A stretch of DNA of 8,739 nucleotides. Source: CAYVLI01 sp964452105 [NCBI: uncultured Nitrospinota bacterium]. Its GTDB lineage: Bacteria; JAUXIQ01. Below the pieces are notes generated by a model. The model was not told the origin of the DNA. It did no database searches and saw nothing but the letters and a program-made list of their open reading frames with translations. Location: contig CAYVLI010000086.1 in NCBI GenBank assembly GCA_964452105.1, forward strand, positions 1-8,739. The letters run 5' to 3'. This document shows positions 1 through 5,876 of this stretch, piece after piece. How positions within the stretch are numbered: the first letter of the stretch is position 1; every line of letters begins with the position of its first letter. A program made the position numbers and the translations under genes.

Positions 1-353
1 TGCATCCATGAGTCTCTTAAATCCTTCATTAAGTGAATCACCTCGTTTATTCCCTCCTCGCTTTTGTTGAAATCCGCATCAAGGAGCCGGTGTAAAAAGT
101 AGGCATACAGGCTTTTCAGATTTTTTGCTATGTCTCCGGCTTCTGCGTTGACCGAACCCATAAGCTCGCATATTATGGAAATAGCTTTTCCAATAAGCGC
201 TCCCTTGGTTACCCAGTCTCCGGCGGCCAGCTTCAGCCTGGCTTGCTCGAGAAAATCGATGGCCCCATCGTAAAGCATGATAATAAGCTTTTCCGGGGTC
301 GCGGTGGTAACCTGCAGCTCACGATAGGTGTCATAAGAAGTGTACCCGTTCAT
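1..353 (-). CDS. fliS: Flagellar export chaperone FliS (3' end cut by window edge)
   Basis: FliS is a small cytoplasmic helical chaperone that binds the C-terminus of newly made flagellin, stops premature polymerisation and delivers it to the flagellar export gate. The visible 117 codons begin MNGYTSYDTYRELQVTTATP and continue EKLIIMLYDGAIDFLEQARL, which is the family signature (Y...V.TATPEKLI.MLYDGAI). The remainder is predicted helix, ending in ...HLMKDLRDSWMQ at the window edge; family members are usually about 120-135 residues, so only a short tail is missing. The ATG at 353-351 is preceded by a strong AGAGGAGG ribosome site 6 bases away. The gene starts 35 bases after the fliD stop with no hairpin in the gap, so it is very likely co-transcribed with fliD. 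Identification is firm. Confidence 0.93.
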   Translation of the reverse strand, partial: MNGYTSYDTYRELQVTTATPEKLIIMLYDGAIDFLEQARLKLAAGDWVTKGALIGKAISIICELMGSVNAEAGDIAKNLKSLYAYFLHRLLDADFNKSEEGINEVIHLMKDLRDSWM

Positions 354-388
354 GTAAACCTCCTCTTGATTTCGGTAATTTAAAAGTT

Positions 389-3300
389 TTAACCGCTTAA
401 TATGGAAGTCATCTGCTGTGACAGCCAGCTACTCACGTTCTGCAACTGCGACATGGTGCTCTCCACAGCCACAAACCTCTTAATCAGGTTCTCTCGTTTA
501 AGGTCTAAGCGACGATTCATTTCAACAATCTGAGTCTGCATGTCGGTTATGCTGCCCTGGAGAGAATCGAGTCTGTTGGCTATGTAGCCGTCGGAAAGGC
601 CGTCCGTGATAAAATCCAGCGACCTGTCCACTTGTTCGGCCACGCCCATGGTGAGAGCCAGGGTCCCCTGAGAGGAGCCCTGAGAAGTCAGTTCAGAAGC
701 TGTCAGGGTAACCTTTATGGTGAGGCCGTCAACATTATTCTGGCCCGTGTCGCCCTTGAGCAACTGCCCGTTCCCCGTTGCGCTCTCTCCATTGATGGTT
801 CCCGCCACATCCACTCCGGAATAGCTCGAATCTGTAATCCCGGTATAATTTGCGGTCTGTGAGATTGTGAAACCGTTGGCCGAGCCGTAGTTATCATGGG
901 TCAGGCTCAGATAGCCGCTGCTGCTGGAAGCCGTGATTTCCATGGCGTAGCGACCTGTTACGGTCTCGTTCAGGCTGCCTAAATCGAGCGAGCCCCCTCC
1001 TTCGTTATGGGGAATGAGGGACAGTGATAACTGGCTCTCGCCTACGCTGTTATCTGTAACCACCACTTTACCGCTGCTGTCGATGGAGGCCGTCACATTG
1101 TTACCTAAAAGCGACTCTATGGCGGAAAGGAGCCCGGAAACCTTGTCCGTTGAAGCGCTGTCTATGGTGTAGGTGCTGAAAACACTCTGCCCGAGACGGT
1201 TGGTCCCTTCGATCTTAATGGTGTCACCGTCGGTCGCGTTGGCCCCGAATACATTCGCCCAGGTGGTTTCAGCGGTAATAGGCGTTGAGCCGTCAGTGGT
1301 GTTGGCGACGGAGCCCGTCAATGTCTGGGTGTATTCCCTTTCGAATTCCTGGTTAAGGTTAGACACTATGGTGCTGATAGCTTCGCCGCTGGTAAGGGTT
1401 ACGGTGGCCTGGCGGCCGGTGAGCGTGTCGGTAATGGTGATGTCTTCGCCGCCGCCTATTCCTCCCGAAAGGTCTGTAGCGCCGGTAACCGCGGCCAGCG
1501 AAGCGGCAGCGGTAATGGAGACTTCATAAGTACCGGCTTTGGTATCTCTGGTGTGGGAAACATATTCCACGTCACTATCCGAAGCGTTCCCGTAAGCAGA
1601 GAAAATCTTGGTTACCCCTGCGAAATCTGTATTGAGAGCATCGTAGAAGTCAGTTTCGTCTAAAGTCAATTTGCCATATTTATCGGAACTTATTCCGACC
1701 AGGAATATGGAATCCGTTCCGCTTGGCAGACCGGTTACCTTGTTGAACAACATGTCCTTAATGCTTTGTTGAAGGGATGATAGTGTTCCGTCTCCCATGA
1801 GGACGCCGCCGCTCTTATTCTGCTCATCGTAGGTATTCTGCGTATTTACGTAATCCACAATATCGTTGTACATGTCCAGGAAGTCCTGAACTTTCAATTT
1901 CAGCGCCTCGAGATCCCGCTCTATGTTGAGGGTGAGTGTCGTCGCCGAATCGGCTTTTAACAGGTCCAGCGTCACACCGGAGATCATATCGTCTATCTGG
2001 TTCCCACTGCGGGTTATAGTAGTACCGTTTACGGTCAGCTCTGCGTCCTGTCCTGACTGCAGCTCCATATCGTAACCCTCGGTGGTCGCTGATATGGCGC
2101 CGAAGTCGAGCCCTCCCCCCTGCTCGTTATTTGCTACAAGAGTCAATGACAGTTGGCTGTTACCCGCCGTGTTGTCCGTTAACTGAATTTTTCCATCTGC
2201 TGTGATCGATGCCGTTACGTTATTGGAGTATGCGGTCTCTATGGCGGTCAACAGTCCCTGGACTGTGCCGTTGACATCGCTTATGGTATAGGTGGAAGAT
2301 ATGGCGCCTCCGCTATGGTCGGTTCCGGAGATGGTGATCGTTTCCCCTGCGCCGATAGCTGTGTTGTCTATAGTCGCCCAGGTGGTGCCGGCGGTAATGG
2401 CGCTTGCGCCGGAGGTGTTGGCAACGGAGCCGGCCTGGACCTCCGCCACCGAACTCCTGCCCCCTTTCAGTATCCCCAGGGCTTCGAGGACGTTGTTATT
2501 GTCGCCGAACTGCACCGTACCGCTTATATCGAGGTAATAGACGATGCTGCCGCTGACGGTCTCGCTCGCGACCGTTGCGGTGACACCTGTAGGCGCTGCT
2601 GTATTTATGGCGTCTCTTATGTCTTCGAGGGACATGGTACCTAAATTAATGCTGATATTACTTTTATCGCCTACGGTTATGCTGGCGCTGGAGGGAGCGG
2701 AAGTCAGATCAAGCAATGTCCCTACGACAGTTGTGGAAGAAGAGAAGCGGTCGGATTCGGCTCCATCGCTGGTGGCGTTATTTATCGACTTGGTACCGTC
2801 GTTCAACCCCAGGGACTGTAAAATCCCGCTGCTGTCTGCTTCCAGAGGAGTAAAACCTTCGGCTCCACTATCATCAGACGTGAGCAATAGGCGGTAATCG
2901 GATGAGGAGATGGAAATTATGGAAGCGGTGACATTGGAGGGACTGGCACCGGAATTGGCCACGTTTATCTTGTTCTGGATATCGGTCAGGCTGTCCACCG
3001 AATCCACTTTAATAACTTTGCCGCCCAATATGAAATCCCCGCTAAAGCCCAATGCGGAAGTCTTGCTGGAAAAACTCTCGGATTGGACCGTGAGCTTTGA
3101 GGCCTTCTGATTTATAACTATCTGATAGGTGCCCTGTGAGGCTTCGGTGGATGTGGTGACTTTGATTAGTTCGCTGGCGGCGGTTGTAGAGGATGAAACA
3201 ACCGAGGGTTTGTAAACGTTAAAGTCATCTGTGCTGGAAAGCGCCCCTGCCTTGTCCTTGAAAGCCAGGAGCTTCGTGTTCACCGTCTGCCATGCGGTGA

Positions 3301-3433
3301 GCTTGCTCTCGTATTGTCCTTTTCTGCTCTTGAGAACGTCAACAGACCGACCTTCGACTTTCATCAACTGGTCGATCATTGATGCCCAGTCAAATCCTGA
3401 AGCCAGACCACTTACGAAATTTAAACCGGCCAT
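389..3433 (-). CDS. fliD: Flagellar hook-associated protein 2 (filament cap) FliD, unusually long
   Basis: FliD is secreted through the flagellar export system, forms the cap at the filament tip and guides flagellin assembly. The start MAGLNFVSGLASGFDWASMI followed by DQLMKVE is the FliD_N signature. Residues ~140-190 and ~260-320 are Flagellin_IN-like motifs. The conserved C-terminal domain begins near 463 (AELTVNGTTITRSGNQIDDM) and runs to about 620, is interrupted by an insertion of about 310 residues (~625-935), and resumes at ~936-1010 with a long coiled coil (LDSLQGSITDMQTQIVEMNR) typical of FliD ends. At 1014 residues it is roughly double the common 450-650. Two diverged copies of a ~120-residue module lie at residues 335-453 and 707-828. 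The protein has no cysteine and is rich in Ser, Thr, Gly and Asn. The ATG has a GGAGAG ribosome site. It lies 57 bases after flaG and 35 before fliS. Confidence 0.95.
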   Translation of the reverse strand: MAGLNFVSGLASGFDWASMIDQLMKVEGRSVDVLKSRKGQYESKLTAWQTVNTKLLAFKDKAGALSSTDDFNVYKPSVVSSSTTAASELIKVTTSTEASQGTYQIVINQKASKLTVQSESFSSKTSALGFSGDFILGGKVIKVDSVDSLTDIQNKINVANSGASPSNVTASIISISSSDYRLLLTSDDSGAEGFTPLEADSSGILQSLGLNDGTKSINNATSDGAESDRFSSSTTVVGTLLDLTSAPSSASITVGDKSNISINLGTMSLEDIRDAINTAAPTGVTATVASETVSGSIVYYLDISGTVQFGDNNNVLEALGILKGGRSSVAEVQAGSVANTSGASAITAGTTWATIDNTAIGAGETITISGTDHSGGAISSTYTISDVNGTVQGLLTAIETAYSNNVTASITADGKIQLTDNTAGNSQLSLTLVANNEQGGGLDFGAISATTEGYDMELQSGQDAELTVNGTTITRSGNQIDDMISGVTLDLLKADSATTLTLNIERDLEALKLKVQDFLDMYNDIVDYVNTQNTYDEQNKSGGVLMGDGTLSSLQQSIKDMLFNKVTGLPSGTDSIFLVGISSDKYGKLTLDETDFYDALNTDFAGVTKIFSAYGNASDSDVEYVSHTRDTKAGTYEVSITAAASLAAVTGATDLSGGIGGGEDITITDTLTGRQATVTLTSGEAISTIVSNLNQEFEREYTQTLTGSVANTTDGSTPITAETTWANVFGANATDGDTIKIEGTNRLGQSVFSTYTIDSASTDKVSGLLSAIESLLGNNVTASIDSSGKVVVTDNSVGESQLSLSLIPHNEGGGSLDLGSLNETVTGRYAMEITASSSSGYLSLTHDNYGSANGFTISQTANYTGITDSSYSGVDVAGTINGESATGNGQLLKGDTGQNNVDGLTIKVTLTASELTSQGSSQGTLALTMGVAEQVDRSLDFITDGLSDGYIANRLDSLQGSITDMQTQIVEMNRRLDLKRENLIKRFVAVESTMSQLQNVSSWLSQQMTSILSG
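950..1315 (-). repeat. FliD internal module, copy B (residues ~707-828)
   Basis: Second copy of the module, starting GSVANTTDGSTPITAETTWA, with STYTI, GLLSAIE, NNVTASI, GK, TDN, SQLSL and NEGGGSLDLG in the same order and spacing as copy A, apart from a few small insertions. It lies inside the ~310-residue insertion that splits the conserved C-terminal domain of FliD. Confidence 0.85.
2075..2431 (-). repeat. FliD internal module, copy A (residues ~335-453)
   Basis: First copy of a repeated protein module in fliD. It starts GSVANTSGASAITAGTTWA, contains an STYTI strand, then GLLTAIE, NNVTASI, GK, TDN, SQLSL and finally NEQGGGLDFG. The central part resembles the Flagellin_IN motif found in filament-associated proteins. 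It lies between the N-terminal IN-like region and the conserved C-terminal domain. The DNA is diverged from copy B, with only short identical blocks visible, so the duplication is not recent. Confidence 0.85.
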
Positions 3434-3490
3434 TTATGCTCTCTCCAAAAACCAGCGCCGAGGACGGTCCTAATAAGAATAAAATAACTA

Positions 3491-3871
3491 TCAGACATGT
3501 GTATCCAAAAACAGACCGGAAAATTTCTCTATTTTGGCGGCGAGTTCCAGAACGGCTTCGGGGGGTATTTCTCTAATGACTTCCTGAGTCTCATTATCTA
3601 TTATCTTAACGGCCAACCGCTTGGTGCCTTCGTGCACGTAATACTGGGCCCGCCTGTTAGACTGTTTGAGGAATTCGTTTAGTTCATCGGTAATCTGCTT
3701 ATCAGGCGGCGTATCGCTTTTCTTTTGCGCTTCTTTCCGCGCCGCTTCCGGTGCGCCTGCCTTAGCTCCGTCAGCTTTTACAGGCTTTTTATTCGCTTCA
3801 GCGGACGCATCCCGGGCTTTAACGGTATTCTTGAAAGCCACGAATTGATTGGATGCATTCTGTACGTCCAC
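3491..3871 (-). CDS. flaG: FlaG family flagellar protein
   Basis: FlaG proteins are encoded beside flagellin and cap genes; in studied species their loss changes filament length, but the biochemical role is unsettled. The 126-residue product has a Lys/Ala-rich, probably disordered N-terminal half (~18-58). The FlaG domain follows at ~60-126: LNEFLKQSNRRAQYYVHEGT, then KRLAVKIIDNETQEVIREIP, then a last helix ending KIEKFSGLFLDTHV. The pattern of a polar helix, 'V.ii d.eT.eVIReIPpe' and a final 'G...D' helix is diagnostic. Length is normal. Translation begins at a GTG (3871-3869) placed 9 bases after a perfect AGGAGG; there is no better ATG upstream. It lies between fliC and fliD and is probably in a transcript running on to fliD and fliS. 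Confidence 0.92.
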   Translation of the reverse strand: MDVQNASNQFVAFKNTVKARDASAEANKKPVKADGAKAGAPEAARKEAQKKSDTPPDKQITDELNEFLKQSNRRAQYYVHEGTKRLAVKIIDNETQEVIREIPPEAVLELAAKIEKFSGLFLDTHV

Positions 3872-3880
3872 CTGAAATTT

Positions 3881-3886
3881 CCTCCT
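3881..3886 (-). promoter_or_regulatory. Ribosome binding site deciding the GTG start of flaG
   Basis: A perfect AGGAGG on the minus strand sits 9 bases before the GTG at 3871-3869. No ATG in frame lies nearby, so this site fixes the unusual GTG start. Confidence 0.75.
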
Positions 3887-3900
3887 GTCGGCCCTCTTCA

Positions 3901-3945
3901 GGGGAGGGGGAAAACCCCCTCCCCATGAAAAGGCCTCATCGGCCT
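3901..3945 (-). terminator. Two hairpins between fliC and flaG (attenuator or mRNA 3'-end stabiliser)
   Basis: Downstream of the fliC stop, transcription on the minus strand first meets AGGCC-GATGA-GGCCT followed by TTTC (3927-3945), a short stem with only a weak T run. It then meets a perfect 10-bp stem GGGGAGGGGG-TTTT-CCCCCTCCCC (3901-3924). The second stem is very stable but is not followed by T residues, so it is not a canonical intrinsic terminator. The likely effect is partial termination, or protection of the abundant fliC message while some readthrough reaches flaG-fliD-fliS. The role is inferred; the inverted repeats are seen directly. Confidence 0.5.
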
Positions 3946-3964
3946 AATTAAAGGCCTGATGTAA

Positions 3965-5068
3965 CTATTTTAAGAGTTGAAGAGCAATCTGAGGCGCCAT
4001 ATTGGCTTGCGCCAGCATAGCTGTGCCAGACTGCATTAGTATCTGGTTCTTGGTGAAATCGGACATCTCGGAAGCCATATCCACATCCCGGATAACAGAC
4101 TCCGAGGAGACATAGTTTTCGATCGTTGAAGACAGGTTGGCCAAGGCGTAACCCAGCCTGTTCTGGTAAGCGCCCAGATCACCTCGTTTCTGCGCCACGT
4201 AGCTGATGGCGGTGTCGATGGCGTTCAGCGCCGTCTGGGCTCCCGACTGCGTCGAGAGGTCCACCGTCAGGGTCGAACCGCTATTGAGAGCAGAAGTCCT
4301 CATATCACCAATGTTGAATGTGAAGGTGTTGTTGCTGTCGTACTCCGCACCCAACTGGAAGACGCCGCCGCTTCCCTCATTAATTTTAATGGTGGCGCTA
4401 TCCAGGCCTGTGTTGGTGGTATAGGAAGAGGTCAGATCGAACTTGATCCCCAACTGGTTGAAGTTTACGCTCTGCGCGCCCGTTCCGCTCAGGGTCACCG
4501 TCTGGGTCACCGTTCCGTTGCCCAGGGTCAGGTTGTCACCCGAAGCATCCGAGAAGGTGTAAGTTGTGCTGGTGGTATCAACCGTACCCAGCCTCACGCT
4601 GCTGGAGGTGATCCTCGTTGTATCGGATACGGTGGATGTGTTGCCGTACTGCCCATTTACAAGAGTGGTGTCGGCGTACTCGGTTGAACCGGCGATCCTG
4701 TCTATTTCAGACATGAGCTCGTCTGCTTCCGCATCTATCTGGGTAAGGTTATTACCCGCATTGGCAGAAGCAGCCTGAGTGGACAGTTCTTTGAGACGGA
4801 CAAGGATGTTGCCTATCTCGTTCATGGCTCCCTCAGCCACCTGAATCAGGGAAACGGATTCGTTGGTGTTACGTACGGCCACCTTGAAGCTGGAGATATC
4901 CGCCCGGAAGCTCTCGGAAATGGCCAGCCCGGCGGCATCATCCGCCGCCCTGTTGATGCGATAGCCTGAAGACAGCCTTTCCAGAGATTTCTCAAAAGAC
5001 TTGCCTGTCTGGCTAAGGAAGCCCTGGACTTTCAGAGAACCTATATTATGGGCAATCCTGAGTGCCAT
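3965..5068 (-). CDS. fliC: Flagellin, filament subunit FliC
   Basis: Flagellin polymerises into the extracellular filament after export as an unfolded chain. The conserved N-terminal D0/D1 region (~1-140) contains LERLSSGYRINRAADDAAGL and AISE, hallmark flagellin sequence. The C-terminal D1/D0 region (~280-367) contains RLGYALANLSSTIENYVSSE, then S.IRD.DMA.EM..FTK..IL.Q and ends IALQLLK. The central ~141-275 is a modest Ser/Thr/Asn-rich variable region that includes FQLGAEYDSNNTFTFNIGDM, a common flagellin element. At 367 residues it is a short-to-medium flagellin without cysteine. R91, L95 and E121 lie where TLR5-recognised flagellins carry their key residues. The ATG is preceded by AAGGAGGA with 9-base spacing. 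A sigma-28 promoter match lies about 230 bases upstream. Identification is firm. Confidence 0.97.
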   Translation of the reverse strand: MALRIAHNIGSLKVQGFLSQTGKSFEKSLERLSSGYRINRAADDAAGLAISESFRADISSFKVAVRNTNESVSLIQVAEGAMNEIGNILVRLKELSTQAASANAGNNLTQIDAEADELMSEIDRIAGSTEYADTTLVNGQYGNTSTVSDTTRITSSSVRLGTVDTTSTTYTFSDASGDNLTLGNGTVTQTVTLSGTGAQSVNFNQLGIKFDLTSSYTTNTGLDSATIKINEGSGGVFQLGAEYDSNNTFTFNIGDMRTSALNSGSTLTVDLSTQSGAQTALNAIDTAISYVAQKRGDLGAYQNRLGYALANLSSTIENYVSSESVIRDVDMASEMSDFTKNQILMQSGTAMLAQANMAPQIALQLLK

Positions 5069-5288
5069 AGTTTCATTCCTCCTTCATTAGTTTGCACTTT
5101 ACCTGTACCAGGTTTAAGTCGTTCGGTTCGGTGAAATTTCTCATTCTTCGATTCGATTAAAACTCCTCTGCCACGCCGTAAAGTTTGGTTCTTTTCTGGC
5201 TGAAATCAGGGTGTCAGCCCCTCGCCCCAAGCCACTCCTGGCTTGAATAACCTGCAATGAGTTGATCATGGGCGCCCCTTCCAGGTCT
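5069..5288 (-). promoter_or_regulatory. Long 5' leader of fliC with three hairpins
   Basis: If transcription starts just after the sigma-28 match, fliC has a leader of about 220 nt. On the minus strand it can form three perfect small hairpins: CAAGCCA-GGAG-TGGCTTG (5228-5245), GGCTGA-10 nt-TCAGCC (5198-5219) and ACCTG-GTA-CAGGT (5101-5113), followed by the AAGGAGGA ribosome site. It also carries two tandem pentamer runs (5121-5132 and 5147-5158). No ORF of note is present. The structure suggests post-transcriptional control, but the transcript start is inferred. Confidence 0.5.
5228..5245 (-). promoter_or_regulatory. Hairpin with GGA loop in the fliC leader, candidate CsrA site
   Basis: A 7-bp perfect stem CAAGCCA/TGGCTTG encloses the tetraloop GGAG, giving an AGGA core displayed in a loop, the arrangement favoured by CsrA/RsmA proteins. 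A second GGA lies in the ribosome site of fliC (5078-5085). In Bacillus subtilis CsrA represses flagellin translation through two leader sites; use of the same logic here is inference, and no csrA or fliW gene lies in this window. Confidence 0.35.
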
Positions 5289-5295
5289 GTTGGTC

Positions 5296-5323
5296 TAATC
5301 GGCAGAGGGGGGGAATGACTTTA
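5296..5323 (-). promoter_or_regulatory. Sigma-28 (FliA) type promoter for fliC
   Basis: On the minus strand TAAAGTCA (starting at 5323) and GCCGATTA (5303-5296) match the flagellar consensus TAAAGTTT-N11-GCCGATAA: TAAAGT at -35 and seven of eight bases at -10. The distance between TAAA and GCCGATTA is 16, one more than consensus, and the spacer includes a run of seven C. Its position about 230 bases upstream of flagellin, pointing at it, supports the call. No competing sigma-28 match with both boxes was found in the gap. Confidence 0.72.
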
Positions 5324-5640
5324 GCCTTTTCTATCAATTTTCTTGCTGATAATTTTTGACAACTCATCCCTGAAAGATAATGAGGATATCCGGTAATTCT
5401 ATGCGGGGCTCAAGATCGGGGGAGGTAAAGAGAGCCGCGGGGACGTGAAACACAGCAAGTGAAGAAGAACCGGCCGGTTTCAGCAGAAAATGCAACGCCC
5501 CTCAGCTGGCCGCTCTTACTCTTGGAAGACTAATCCACCCGACCCCGCCAGAGGCATTTGTGTCTATATATCAGATATTTAAACCCGTTATCGGTCACTC
5601 TTCCTCGAGAGATAACCCGTAGCAGCGGGTCGTATAACAG
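5324..5640. other. Non-coding stretch between fliC promoter and AT-rich island
   Basis: No ORF of credible length or recognised RNA family is present. It contains a perfect 12-base palindrome AACCGGCCGGTT (5468-5479) nested inside complementary blocks (GGGG near 5439-5442 with CCCC near 5498-5501; AGAGC 5431-5435 with GCTCT 5512-5516). A small inverted repeat ACCCG-TAGCAG-CGGGT lies at 5615-5630. The nested blocks could fold as RNA on either strand, but no promoter clearly serves them. A lone sigma-28 -10-like ACCGATAA on the minus strand (5588-5595) lacks a -35. Confidence 0.4.
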
Positions 5641-5642
5641 GC

Positions 5643-5670
5643 ATGTTATGTAATAACATAGTTATATTAC
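5643..5670. repeat. Overlapping palindromes in the AT-rich island
   Basis: ATGTTAT-GTA-ATAACAT (5643-5659) is a perfect 7-3-7 inverted repeat. It shares bases with a second one, ATAAC-ATA-GTTAT (5653-5665), flanked by GTAAT and ATTAC arms reaching 5670. The symmetry and spacing would suit a dimeric DNA-binding protein, but A+T richness raises the chance of accidental palindromes. The nearest gene start in front is the binding protein at 5877. Confidence 0.4.
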
Positions 5671-5702
5671 AACGATTTATAAACATAATAAAGTGCCTTA
5701 GT

Positions 5703-5717
5703 ATATTATGATAATAT
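5703..5717. repeat. Perfect 7-1-7 palindrome ATATTAT-G-ATAATAT
   Basis: A second exact inverted repeat in the same AT-rich island, about 75 bases upstream of the proposed promoter at 5792. It may be an operator or an AT-rich activating sequence; its composition alone could produce it by chance. Confidence 0.35.
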
Positions 5718-5791
5718 TTACTATAATAAAAACGTTATAGACAATATTATCTCCCTAATATCAATTATTTATAGTAGTTCTAATTTTTGTC

Positions 5792-5819
5792 TTGATATTG
5801 TTTTACAGATATATATAAG
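5792..5819 (+). promoter_or_regulatory. Sigma-70-like promoter for the binding-protein gene
   Basis: TTGATA (5792-5797) and TATAAG (5814-5819) are separated by 16 bases, close to TTGACA-N17-TATAAT, and lie in strongly A+T-rich DNA that would act as an upstream element. The expected start would give a leader of about 50 nt before the ATG at 5877. A+T-rich sequence yields many weak -10 matches, so confidence is moderate. Confidence 0.5.
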
Positions 5820-5876
5820 CGGTTTTTATCTATAGTTGATTTTGGAACACCACAACATCAAGAGGGAGGTAGGGGG

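Noticed and set aside
2292-2644. Several 80-120 codon plus-strand frames across fliD
   Set aside because: Antisense shadows of a biased Ser/Thr/Gly-rich gene; none shows family motifs or a ribosome site.
3461-3471. AGGAC-G-GTCCT palindrome between flaG and fliD
   Set aside because: Only 5 bp, no T run, not near a promoter-like sequence; too weak to call a terminator or operator.
3935-3942. Sigma-28 -10-like GCCGATGA before flaG on the minus strand
   Set aside because: The nearest TAAA is about 25 bases away, not 15, and the bases are explained by the GGCC hairpin.
5255-5270. Possible sigma-54 promoter on the minus strand (TGATCA-N5-TTGCA)
   Set aside because: The -12 TTGCA fits but the -24 GG is absent (GA instead), so the essential element is missing.
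5429-5533. Short plus-strand reading frame with a GTG at 5459 giving a 24-codon peptide (VKKNRPVSAENATPLSWPLL...)
   Set aside because: No ribosome site before the GTG, no recognisable family, and the reading frame is only about 34 codons long between stops; better treated as non-coding.
5588-5595. Second sigma-28 -10-like sequence ACCGATAA on the minus strand
   Set aside because: At the required spacing there is TATC instead of TAAA, and it is over 500 bases from fliC; the match at 5296-5323 has both boxes.
5641-5830. AT-rich island as a replication origin
   Set aside because: No DnaA boxes of TTATCCACA type, no iterons, and no dnaA, dnaN or plasmid replication gene nearby.
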